Shown one piece after another: positions 52,742-63,757 of a stretch of 64,000 bases of DNA. The stretch is from Diphasiastrum complanatum (Eukaryota > Streptophyta > Lycopodiopsida > Lycopodiales > Lycopodiaceae), in contig CM055110.1 of the NCBI GenBank assembly GCA_029204225.1, forward strand, positions 39,743,515 to 39,807,514. The letters are read 5' to 3'. Under the pieces are notes generated by a model. It was given only the letters and a program-made list of their open reading frames with translations, did no database searches and was not told the DNA's origin. The translations under genes and the position numbers were made by a program. Numbering within the stretch: position 1 is the first letter of the stretch; the number at the start of each line of letters is the position of its first letter.

Positions 52742-53416
52742 GGGTACAGAACCAAATCCTATGTAAGACTTAACAAAAAACTGTGAAATAGATCTTACTA
52801 GCTTGACAATCTCTCTAAAACAAGATTTGAATCATAAGAAAAGATGAAGTATGGCAAAAGTTATGGTTCTCTGAATTTCACACGTGTGAAATATTCCAAA
52901 AATGTCAAATTGACTCAAATACAATCTATTTGTATGAAACAATTTTCCTAGAACCTATAAGTTTTGTCTAAATCACATATAGATGAGATTGTGTAGCTTC
53001 TGGATGATTTTTGTGATCATTCAAGCAATAAATGACATGTACACATGATTTGCCATAGGTCTAGGTGCCCTACCTACGACTCTTCAAAAGCTTATAACTT
53101 CTGATTGGCTTATCCAACTGTCATGATTCAAATTGCATCAGATTCAACACATTTCTAGCTTTCTAGTGGGCTAATTTGCTTGAAATTTGGATCTGAGGTG
53201 AGAGAGAACCACCAATCTGAAAATGGGTAGATTTCACACGTGCCAGCACTTGAAATTCCGTATAGTACCTGATCTGGCCCATTCAATGTGGTCTGAAACT
53301 CAGAATCACAAGAAACCTGCAAAATAGCTAGAAGGTAAAATCTAGACAATTCCTAGTTTGAAATCTGATCAATTCTGCAAACTTTTTGATTAGATTTGCT
53401 TGTAAAACTTAGGCAG
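52742..53416 (-). other. E8 untranslated leader
   Basis: Noncoding, similar to the E2 leader. Contains CACACGTGTG at 52879-52888. Confidence 0.65.
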
Positions 53417-53428
53417 GCTCTGATACCA
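53417..53428 (-). other. Primer binding site of E8 (tRNA-iMet type)
   Basis: Minus strand TGGTATCAGAGC, flush with the LTR. Confidence 0.95.
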
Positions 53429-54029
53429 TGCTGAATTCACACATGTGGGATGCCCTACACATGTATTTTTGATCTCCTAAGCACAATAACACCATAAAGA
53501 TCAGACTAGCATTGGTTGTCAATAGGAAAGCTGATCATAGAAGCAATATTATTGTGTTACAAGCAAAATCTGTCAACAAAACATAAGACAAGGCATCATA
53601 AATGCCTCTACTCGGCTATAGAGAGAAAATAGAAGGTACAAAACTCGTGGAGAGAGAGAGAGAGCACAAAGAGCTTGTCTCCAAATTTGCATTACACACA
53701 AATTTTATCATTTCTCAATGAGAGTACATCACATATATATAGATCCATGGACTCTTCTCCTACTTTGAGTTGAATTAAAGTTGTGGAACCACCTCTCAAG
53801 CTATCTAGACTTATCCAACCCACCTCACTATGTCTAATTGTGCCATGCATTAAATGTGGCATGTAAAGTACAAATGGCAATTCCTATGGTAGCTCGAGTT
53901 TCTACTTCTACCTACCTTGAATATTTTATTCTAAGATGGGTCTTTACTAAGCCAAAAGAGCTCAATTCATCTTTGGCATTTTTTGGACCCATACTCACAT
54001 CATTAGATAGATTTTTTAATATTTTGACA
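53429..54029 (-). repeat. 5' LTR of E8
   Basis: 601 bp; a 13-bp deletion (around 53845) and scattered changes distinguish it from the 3' LTR. Confidence 0.95.
53732..53742 (-). promoter_or_regulatory. Probable TATA box of E8
   Basis: Minus strand CTATATATATG, about 295 bases into the LTR, present in all three LTRs of the family. Confidence 0.5.
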
Positions 54030-54034
54030 TTTTC
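54030..54034. repeat. Target-site duplication of E8 (TTTTC), right
   Basis: Matches 47883-47887. Confidence 0.9.
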
Positions 54035-56368
54035 CGCCCTTCAGATAGAAATCAGAACATTTGTTGCTACCATGAAACGTATTGTTTCCAGTATTGGATG
54101 GCGGTGAAATCTGCCTCTGGCACAATGATGAATCATGAAGGTGAAGTTTGTCATGTAAATGAGTTGTTGAGGGATCGAGGAAGGATGAGATCTAGTCCTG
54201 TTTCCACTTGTTTCTCTCTCCCTCTCTGACGCAATGAGGAGGCCATCTTGTCTAAGTAGATGGTGGATGCAGCTGGACACTTCATGAAATGAAGCTGTGG
54301 CGGCCGAGGACTAGAGGTGATAAACCCCTAGGGTCTACACATGGAGTTTTTAACCCTTGTAAAAATGTTTGGTCATGTAGCCCTTGCATGGGATTTTCTA
54401 TGGGATTTTCGGGAATTGAAAATTCTAGAAAATATTATGACTTTTGTTTAGTTGAGAGACTCTACATGGGTTTTTCCTTTCATGTTATCCGAGTAAACCT
54501 CTGTGTGGTTTGACATTAACCTTGGTTTGTTTTGCATGCGAAGGGAGCTTGTGAGTTGTAATGACATTACGACATCGGTTACTTTTCTAGTGCGACATGG
54601 AAAATAATTAGGTTCAGTATGGATATCCTAACAAAAAATCTATGATTTATGGTTCATAGATTTAGGATTACCAGCGAGATAATCGTTCCTTATGGGCTAC
54701 CTGTTTTCAAGGCGGTACCCGAAAAAAAAAATTACTTTCTTCTAGTATTGTGCTTGATGGTGACTAAACTTTGGGTGCATGAGTTCTCCCCAGATTAAAG
54801 GGTAAAATTAATTTTTTTCTTTTTATTGAATTTTGAACTTGGTTAAAGTTTAAAATCTCTTACTTGTCTGATATATTTCTAATCAATATTGATCATTGGA
54901 AATGGATCAAATAAACATTTGTGCAAGATACTCGTCAAAATTGAGAGTAAAACCATTAAACAATATGAAATGGCCAGATAGAATGAATGATGATGGAATC
55001 TTGTTTGGGTACAGTTTAAGAGTTTCTGAAATCCTATTGGTAGGATTTTCATTCATGTAATTTCATATTCTAAGTTTGGATAGTTTTTGTCAATATTGAT
55101 GGAATAATACCAGACCAGTCAATAAAAGAAAAAACAGTCCAATTTTATTGAAAAAATTGTAATAATAGGAAGTACATAACTAAATCCATTTTCAATAAAA
55201 TCCTGTGGTGAATTATATCCAAAGATCAGACTAGTACTGGTTCACATACTAGTACATGATTTTTTATGTATCAATTATTCAGCCCAGGTATAGGATAGAA
55301 ATGAAATTGTTTCAAACTTTTTTCTACAGTAATTGATTTTTAAACATTTACTAATGTCATTATGTCTTCTTGATACCTTAGTTGAAGGATTTTCATGAAA
55401 CAAAAAATTCTGAGGGGAGAAGAGTGGACATCAGAGGTAGTAAGTGTGATCGAGAAATGGGAAGGATTAGAATGTAATGTCGAACCATGTTAATTCTTTT
55501 GTTAAGATCACAATTTCAGGTGTGAATTTGTAATATCCATCTAATAAACTTGCCAATCATCCAAATGAATGGATTCTCTAGTGTTTGGGAGCAAGAGATA
55601 ATATCCTATATGGATTATAGGATAGTTAGATGATCAATAAATCTCTAGAATATCAGATAAAGCGGTTAAGGATTTTATGGAAGGAAAAGCTGATGGTATG
55701 GGACATCAGTGATTTTGGAAAGGAAATTCTAGGACTTTAAAGATCTGATGAACAATAGTGTATTTTAGTACCTAGTCACAATATGAAAAAAAGAAAACCA
55801 TTCGATCAAATGTGAGATATTTTGAAAAAATTTGAGGTTTAATCTAGATCCCAATGTGGTATCCCATCATTTACAAAATCAGAGGCCCTCAAATCTATTT
55901 CTCGTTTTCTTAATTAATCCTTTACTTCTTAGTAATTTCTTGAATATAGGACATCAAACTAGTTTATATGACTCTTTCCAGCATGAATTTATTCTTCTGA
56001 AAGACTGTTATGTCATATAAATTACTATATCTTGTAAATAGACTTGGAATTTATATAAATTCTAAGGTTAAAGTGTTTCAATTTCTTAAACCTAGAATAT
56101 TTCTTTGTGCATAAATGGATTTCGACAGAATGGTAGTTTCTATCACTCGGGGGTTGGAAATATTGGAAGGCAAAATCCTATTTGTAATAGAGTGAATCCT
56201 TTAGTGGAAGCACTTATTACTGATTTTTCTTGGATTTAGATATTTTCATATATCATCTTTCTAGTTAACTTTTATTAAAATTTATAATTTCTTTAAAAGG
56301 AGGGGTGAAGTGGTGAGATAAAATTCTATTTGGAAATCTGTAGGTTGCATAGTTTTTGAAAGATCATA
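54035..56368. other. Unassigned repeat-like stretch
   Basis: No supported gene. Part of it (54290-54500, GTGATAAACCCCTAGGG, CTACATGGGTTTTTCC) has the look of LTR or 3'UTR text from plant retrotransposons, but no ends were found. Confidence 0.4.
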
Positions 56369-56650
56369 GTGAGATTATTCACACATGTGCACAATTAATC
56401 TTGTATGAATCTATTGTGTATTCCTGGTTACTATGGCTATTTGGTGCACTTAACCTAGTTGGTGAACATGAACATATGACCAAGTATTGTTTTGACAAAT
56501 ACTTGCAGAGTCAACAAATCTTTGTATAGAAGATTTATGGATTAACTTATAAATGATTTGAGTAAGGATCTAAATATGGTGTTATACTAGTATAATTGAA
56601 TTCTTCACCTAGATATTTGAGATTTCTGAATCATTGGCAATTAACTTGAG
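56369..56650 (-). repeat. Dispersed repeat G, copy 2
   Basis: Reverse-complement partner of 16271-16545. Confidence 0.75.
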
Positions 56651-58328
56651 TACTTGATTACTCCTAGATGAAGTTAATTGGTAAAATGATCAGTGTGATG
56701 TGGATTCACCAAAAACTGATGGTTTTGATTTATATTGCTTGTAAGACGCGTGATTAGTGAATTATTTGGGTTCATCAGTTAAATATGGGCATTGGATATA
56801 CAGTATTCTTGGAATAGAGTATTCCTTAGTTAAGGAATAGACTCAACTTATTAGTGATTGTATCCTAGAGCGTTCAATTGGATAACAAATCATAATGAAT
56901 CCAAGAATAATATCTGAATTGATATTCAGCAGGACTCTGGGTATCTAGATTTGATTCTAGATTGTAAGACCTTGAATCTTGCACTTCAGTTAAAGAATCA
57001 TGTTCAAAGAATATTCCTAAATCTAGTATTTTCTTAGTGGAAAGATTTTGGAATGATTCTTATTTTTTCTGAGTTATGTCGGACATATACTCTAGTATCT
57101 TGTAAATGATTATGGTTTTGGATTCCAGAAAATTATGATTGACAAATTATATGATTCTAAATATTTATGATTGACGGATCATAAATAGATACTTAATTAT
57201 TGTCAGAGAATTTAAAGGAATGGTGATGATTCTTAAGTTTGATGATTAATTCTTGATCTATTCATTGAGTAACTTTAATCTCCTAAGTTAGGAAATATTT
57301 CACTTAGTGGTTTATGTAAGTGTTTTACATGAAGGTGATATTACTAACTTGTAGTGAGTGTAACCCAGTTGAGAAATTTATCGCTGAGTGTACTTTTCAA
57401 ACTTGAGTTGTACTCCAGAACAGATATTAACGATTGGAAATAGGTTTATCTTTGAGTACTTGTTTGATATGAAAGTCAAACTAAGGATAATGAGCTAATG
57501 ATGAGAAACATTACTTTGTGAAGCAATCTTGGTGTTTTAACTCTCTTAAGCACTTTCTTTGTGGATGAATGCTAAGTAAATGTTTAGTAAACTATTTCTC
57601 TGTCATCAGGCCATACAGTTGCTGTACTTCACACGTGTGAAGCCATGGGTCATCATTATTTGATTGTTCTTGCTTGGAATCACAAAGATTGTCAAGTACA
57701 AGCTAGATTTCAAAGTTAGTCTTGATATAGATCAAGATCCCAATAAAATCTTCATTTTGGTGAAAGCATTGGTGCTAGATTCATTTTGAAGGAGGGCAAC
57801 CTTTACTAATAGTTTACTTGTGATGTTGAGGTCCAGATTAGTGTGTAAAGTTCAGACGTACTTCTCACACATGTGAGAGGCTGCTGGAGTTGTACTTTCA
57901 CCAAAACTTTGTGTTTTTTTAATATTTGAGCTTCAAAACAAGTTGTGAAGAGTGAAACTAGTGATGTGCTTATGAAAATCCATTGTTTCCATTATAGATT
58001 TGATGATTGAAAGGTGTTAGAAGCTTATTAATACTCCAAATCATTGAGAGTGAGTTTGAGGCTTATGTTTTTTAGTTCAAAAGTGAAACTAAAACCATTC
58101 TAAACACCATAGGAAGGCATTGGCACTTCCAAGAGTCAAATCCAAGCTTCTAAATTGAATAGATTGTGTAGAATACATTTTCCCAAGTCTTTTTGAGTTC
58201 AAGATCATTATAGATCTTGCTTCTTGAGTCTTGTGAGATTCAAGAGAGTAGCATTGTAGCTAAATTCTGAGAAAGAGAGAAGAGAGAGCCTTTAAATAGT
58301 ACATTTGTTGTACTTGTTACTAGATAAA
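56651..58328. other. Unassigned stretch, right part probably leader of E9
   Basis: No protein family. CACACGTGTG at 57630-57639 and CTCACACATGTGAGAG near 57870 resemble palindromes found in the copia LTRs and leaders here. No PBS string was found, so the 5' LTR of E9 is missing or too diverged. Confidence 0.4.
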
Positions 58329-58837
58329 ATGGGTTCAATTGGAGCCTATCTTCTTGAGAAGGCTAAATTCTAATAATTATTCGACTTGGATAGTAAGGAT
58401 GGAGTCATTACTTGTGCTCCAAGATATGTATGATCTTGTCATAGGAGAGGAAGAAGAACCTCAAGGAGGGCAAGACCTAGTACAAAAGGAGAGCTAGACT
58501 AGCATTACATTGCCTAAAAATGAATGTTAGTAATGAACTTCTAAAGGAAGTGGCATCTTGTACCTCGGCCAAAGAGGCATGGGACTATCTAAAAGAGATT
58601 TATGAATCCAAAAGTACCTCTAGAGTGCTTATGATAAAAAATAAAGTTCTTAAAAGCATTAGAGGGAGATGAGAGTGCTCAAGAGTATGTCTTGAGAATA
58701 AAGTCTCTCAATAAAGAACTGTTCCTACACTCACTAAGAATTTGTTAAGTGTAGGACAATTGATGGATGATGGCTTAGATGTCCATTTTAAGCAAAGTGT
58801 TTGCTCCATAATGATGAATGATACTTTGAACATAGGT
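58329..58837 (+). pseudogene. E9 first part: gag start joined to a protease-integrase spacer
   Basis: Starts MGSIGAYLLEKAKF, frameshifts, then continues NYSTWIVRMESLLVLQDMYD and EEEEPQGGQD; LPKNEC-like and KEAWDYLKEIYESKSTSRVL blocks follow, as in copia Gag. After SLNKEL (58720) the reading jumps to VPTLTKNLLSVGQLMDDGLD, a block that in intact elements lies between protease and integrase (compare NLLSVSQMIDKGLD in E4). Zinc knuckle and protease of this family are deleted. Confidence 0.75.
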
Positions 58838-60939
58838 TGCAATCAAAGCTTGATGGTGCATCCTTGCAAGGTGGAGGTGAAGAGGCTTTCTTCACAAAAG
58901 GCAAAGTCAAAGGCAAAGGTAAAGGCAAAGGGAAATGCTCCAAAGGTGGACTTGGATCATGATGATCACTCTTCCTCCTCCTCTTCTACTTCTTTTAGAA
59001 AGAAAGATAAGTCAATGTTCAAGTGCTTTTATTGTGGGATAAAAGGTCATTTTGCTAATGAATGTCATAAGAAGAAAAGAGAGCAAGGTGAGAGGCAAGG
59101 AAATCTAGCAATAGATAAAGAAGAGAATAGCATTTCAGAATCTCTTGTTATGACTCCAAGTTCTCTTGCACATATATATGGGAATGATCCTTGGTGGATT
59201 GATAGTGGAGCCTCATCTCACATGACAAGACATAAGGAATACTTTTCATCCTTATTGTCTTATGAGGGAGAGAGCAACATCATCTATACTGCAAATGATG
59301 GTCAATGTGACATCAAAGGCATAGGCACAATTCCTATTTCTCTTTCAACAAATAGGAAAGCTAATCTTGAAAATGTATTGTACATTCCTTCAATCACTAA
59401 GAACTTGCTTAGTATTAGTCAAATGATTGACAAGGGGCTTGATGTTGAGTTCATTGGAGATGCTTGTTTGATAAGTAAGTGTGAATCCTTGATTGTTAAA
59501 GGAAGAAGGCATGGTAAACTTTTCAAACTGGATGCATGTGTGATCTCTAAGAATGAAGGATGTATGGCTAGGGAACAACTGACAACCAAGAAGTTTGGCA
59601 TAAGAGGTTGGGACATCCCAACTTCAAATCTTTGGAGGTAATGACAAAGAAAGAGCATGTTCTTGGTCTCCCTAAAAGTCTTCTTGCAAATAATACATTT
59701 TGTGAACATTGTGCCTTGTCCAAATCTCATAGACTTGCTTATACTAGATCTACTTCTAGATCTAAAGAAGATTTTCAACTTGTGCATTCGGATCTTCATT
59801 CTTTTAGTACAACTAGCAATGGTGGGGCAAAAATGTATGAAACTTTTTGATGACTTTAGTAGGTATACTTGGGTCTATCTTCTTAAAACCAAGGTTGAAG
59901 TGTTTGCTGCATTTGTCAAGTTTAAGAATGAAGTGGAAAATCAATTCAATACAAAGATCAAATGCTTGAGATCAGATAATGGAGGGGAATACACTTCAAA
60001 TAAGTTCAAAGATTTTTGCATACCAAATGGGATTAAGAGAGAGTACTCTAGTCATAGGACTCCACAACAGAATGGAGTAGCAGAAAGGAAGAATAGAACC
60101 CTTTGTGAATGTGCCAAGGCAATGAGACTACATTCTAATCTTGCTAAGTCCTATTGGGGGGAAGCTTTAGCATGTGCTAACTATCTTTGTAACAAGAGGA
60201 CAAGTGTTTCTTTGAATGGTAAGACTCCCTTTGAGGTCCTCTATGGTAGGAGGCCGAGTGTCAAGCATTGTAGGATCTTTGGTTGTACTTGTTTTGTCAA
60301 CATTACTCTTGATGATAGAACTAAAGAAGATCCTTTATCAAAGAAGGGTGTGTTTGTTAGTTATAGTGAAGTAAGCAAGGCTTACAAAGTGTACACTCCT
60401 TCTACGAATAAAGTTGTCATAAGTAGGGATGTCATCTTTCATGAAGAGAATGTTTCCAATGATGTCAATGTTGATGATGATGTTGATGTGCCTACTAATC
60501 ATCATGATGTGCAAGATGTCTTGGATGAAGGTGGAGATGCCACTCCAAAGCAACCTTCAAGGAGGACTCAAAGGCAAAGGACTAAGCCATCAAGGCTAAC
60601 CTATGATGAAAAAGGAAAGCAAGTGGTGGAGAACTCTAACTTCGCTTTTCTTACCTCTTTTGATGAACCAACTTGTGTAGGTGAAGCAATTCAAAAGGAG
60701 GAATGGATCCAATCCATGGATCATGAGCATCAAGCACTCATCAAGAACAACACTTGGAGGTTGGTGGAACTTCCAAAAGGCAAGAAGGCAATTGGGTGTA
60801 AGTGGATCTTCAAGATCAAGACAAAAGAAGATGGATCAATCATAAGGTACAAGGCAAGATTGGTGGCAAAAGGGTATGCTCAAGAGTATGGCATTGACTA
60901 TGATGAGACCTTTGCACCCGTGGCAAAGATGGTAACAAC
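58838..60939 (+). pseudogene. E9 second part: E4-family gag end-protease-integrase-RT start
   Basis: The switch falls at CATAGGTTGCAATCAAAGC, which in E4 is mid-gag. The frame is first shifted (RLSSQKAKSKAKVKAKGN is an off-frame reading of the E4 Lys/Gly tract) and then returns to the E4 frame at DHDDHSSSSSS. CFYCGIKGHFANEC, WWIDSGASSHM and NLLSISQMIDKGLD follow. A one-base deletion near 59585 and a second shift near 59845 interrupt integrase. The rest of integrase ([20 protein letters not shown]) and the start of RT ([23 protein letters not shown]) are open to the E10 insertion. Two frameshifts and truncation make it dead. Confidence 0.85.
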
Positions 60940-61673
60940 TGTTGAATTTCACACGTGTGGATTGTCCACTACATGTACTTGTGATCTCCTAAGGTGTGTA
61001 GATGCACCAAGATCAAGACTAGATTGAGATTCAAGATCAATCTTGAATCCTATGGCAAAAACACACTACTACATGCATTCAATCACTTCCAACTCTCACT
61101 CACACGTGTGGGAAGTATTCAAAAAATAATCTAAGTAAAAACAAGCTGCTCTCCTCGTGTAGAGAGAGAAAATGCATCAAGAGCTCTCGGGTAGAGAGAG
61201 AAAGCTAGAAATCCAATAACTCACAAAATCCATGAAATCACCAAATCAATTGCATTCAATATGAGGAGTACAATGATACTAGTAGGTCCACGAGCTACCA
61301 CTATGCTTAACTATGATTGGACCATATTTTTTCACCTCTTGATCCTATTGGATCATTGATTTATGCACCTCTTAATTCTATTGGACTATATTCAAGCACA
61401 CCTCAATTTCCTATTGGACCTCACAAGGTTCCACCTCTAAATCCTATTGGACCTCTTGGAATTCATCAAACAAAAACTTTACACTTGTCTACACTCTAAT
61501 TAGCAAGTGTTTAGCCTCTTACTCTATTTTGGCTCAATAGTGGCATTACAAGTGGAAATGCATAATTTGCCATCTATGCCAAATTTATTCCGATCAACAT
61601 CCTACACCTAGATGCTTGATGTAAAAAACATATACCCCTATTTCTAACATAGATAATCTTTTTCAATTCTTCA
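60940..61673 (-). repeat. 3' LTR of E10
   Basis: Starts TGTTGAATTTCACACGTGTGG, ends CAATTCTTCA. Reverse complement of the E2 LTR, including the GGTCCAATAGGA-type minisatellite at 61315-61470. Two CACACGTGTG palindromes at 60950-60959 and 61101-61110. Confidence 0.92.
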
Positions 61674-62533
61674 CACTCCTCCTAAAAAATTATCTATGAA
61701 GATTTGAGCATTGATCTTGATACCAAGATTAGATCTATGCTTCATGAAAGCACTTTTGCTCAAAGGCTTGGTGAGTAGATCGGCAATAGAAGAGGACGAG
61801 TTGACATGCTCCAAATAGATTTCTCCTCCAATAAGCTTTTCTCTCACAAAATGGTGTGCCACTTCTATGTGCTTGCTTCTTGCATGAAATATGGGATTAT
61901 TGGCAAGAGCTTGGGCCGAGATGTTATCACACTTGATCATTGGTAGATCATCCTCCTTGATGCACTTTAGTTCCAATAATAACCTCTTGATCCAAAGCAC
62001 TTCTTTGGTAGTTGTAGTGAGTGCTTTGTACTCGGTCTCACATGAAGAGAGAGATATAGTATCTTGCTTTTTGGAAAGCCAAGATATTAGATTGCCTCCA
62101 AGAAAGATAGTGTATGCACTAATAGACTTTCGATCCATCTTGTCACTTGCAAAGTCCGAATCCGAGTAGCCAATAATGGATAGATCTTCACTTTTATAGA
62201 GTAGACCATAACCACAAGATGAAGATACATATCTTAGAATCCTCTTGGCCATCTTCCAATGATGGATCTTAGGATCTTGCATAAATTGACTCAATTTGTG
62301 CACACAAAAACTAAGATCGAGCCTAGTAATGGTAAGGCAAATCAAGGAGCCTACAAGACTCCTAAAAAGTGTGGTGTCCTCAAAGGATCTTTCATCACCT
62401 TTATTAGGATCTTTTACAATTTGCTCCATTGGAGTATCTATGCTCTTAGAATTTTCCATATGGAATTTTTTCAACATAGAGTGAGCATATCTAGATTGGC
62501 ATATAAAGACATGATTTTCATAAAAATCAATTT
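61671..62533 (-). CDS. E10 RT end and RNase H (split from the rest by E11)
   Basis: On the minus strand, DFYENHVFICQSRYAHSML (RT end), DTPMEQIVKDPNKGDE, TITRLDLSFCVHKLSQFMQD, then RNase H with DSDFASDKMDRKSISAYTIF, SSCETEYKAL and HARSKHIEVAHHF, ending FLGGV with a TGA that overlaps the LTR. No stop occurs in this part. Removing E11 and one AATTT joins it in frame with 63758-64000 (HYILGLEI then DFYENH), so E10 was open here when E11 inserted. The usual TRPDL reads TRLDL. Confidence 0.88.
62529..62533. repeat. Target-site duplication of E11 (AATTT), left
   Basis: Recurs at 63753-63757. Confidence 0.85.
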
Positions 62534-63752
62534 TGTGAAGATGTGTATTTATTAAACAACGAATATACATCCGAATGAAGCAATATATTTTCACATAAGA
62601 AGACAAGAGCTGGATACATATATAATGAAGGGACCTGCCTATATTTTTCGCGACATACTAAATATCACATATAAAGGACAAGTCCTCAGCAATGAAGCGA
62701 CATCTACAACAACCCTTAAATAAAGACACTTACATGAAACGACTCGATTCGAATCGACAATTCTAACTATAGTAATCTAAACTCAGGGTTAGATACATCT
62801 TTGCGGTATAATCTACATACGTGTCAGATATATATTGGTTAACCTTATTCAGTAAAGCGACACGCCTCTAATTTATAAAGACGTAATTGTTCGCTCTGAA
62901 GATGATAAAGAGAAGACACGATTCAGTCTTACTCACCAGGAGATATAGTTTATGTATTCGCTGAGAGATAAAAGTTTATGTACTTGTGAGAGATCTTCTG
63001 AAGTACTCTAACAATCTTTCTTATATAAATCTATCTCTGGTCAGACAGTTGCATAAGTACATTACAGTCTATGCTGTGTATCCATAAAAGTGTTCTAACG
63101 GACTGTCTTAAAACTAACTTATTCGTTCATTCGAATATTTGTTCGACACTCGAATACTTGTTCGATACCCGAATAACGTTTATCATCAGAAGTCTATCTC
63201 AGTCATCGATAGAAAAGTATGTGTACAACTGAATTGATAGTCCCTGTCTGAAGAATTGAGATAAGATATCTGTATTCTGAATATCTCCGAACATATGTTT
63301 CTAACATATTCGAAGATTATACAAGAGATTTAACTCTGAGGAGAACACTAGTTGTTGAGGACTACTGTTTAACTTTTGTTAATCCAAGAATAAGATTAAC
63401 TTATGATCACTGATGAACAAATACATCGAAATCAATCCGAATTCTTGCCGACACCTTAATCAGATAGAGTGGAGTACATTCGTACAACTCTGATAACAAT
63501 TCTCCTGTAGAACGCTTATTCTTCGATTCGGAAGAGAAGACTGATATTCCGATTTTAAACATTCATTTATCCATTAAGTAATACTGGTTACTTAACCCAA
63601 ATGTCTGTTTGACAACCAGACTAATTCTCCATTTTATATCATACGAATAAGTCAGAACAATATCAACATTATACCATAAAGAAGCTATCCTCTTGGGGAT
63701 TCGACATTAAATACTACAAAACTATACCAAATACAATTGGTATACCACGACA
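62534..63752. mobile_element. E11: 1219-bp solo LTR
   Basis: Starts TGTGAAGATG, ends ACCACGACA (TG...CA), is flanked by 5-bp AATTT duplications and has no coding capacity: the signature of a solo LTR left by recombination between the two LTRs of an element. Its family matches nothing else in the window. Inside, the motif TCGAATA(T/C)TTGTTCGA repeats near 63130-63170. TATATAAATC near 63023 could be a TATA box if it runs on the plus strand. Confidence 0.8.
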
Positions 63753-63757
63753 AATTT
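63753..63757. repeat. Target-site duplication of E11 (AATTT), right
   Basis: Matches 62529-62533. Confidence 0.85.

Larger units (their letters stand above)
47888..54029 (-). mobile_element. E8: full-length Ty1/copia element with coding lesions
   Basis: 6142 bp between TTTTC duplications, with LTRs at 47888-48503 and 53429-54029, PBS at 53417-53428 and polypurine tract at 48504-48512, all on the minus strand. The coding region covers every copia domain but carries at least two stops, one frameshift and a foreign insertion in gag. Confidence 0.95.
58329..60939 (+). mobile_element. E9: mosaic Ty1/copia element, both ends missing
   Basis: The first 510 bases are a third copia family (gag start, then a jump to the protease-integrase spacer). 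At about 58838 the sequence switches to the E4 family in the middle of gag and continues collinearly to the RT, where E10 is inserted at 60940. No LTR of its own lies in the window. Confidence 0.8.

Noticed and set aside
42921-54029. E6 and E8 as one tandem segmental duplication
   Set aside because: E6 is truncated at 45899 into unrelated DNA, an E7 remnant on the opposite strand separates them, and E8 has its own TTTTC duplication. Separate insertions fit better.
54041-54280. A 79-codon minus-strand frame just past E8
   Set aside because: No recognised motif, and it starts within retroelement-derived DNA.
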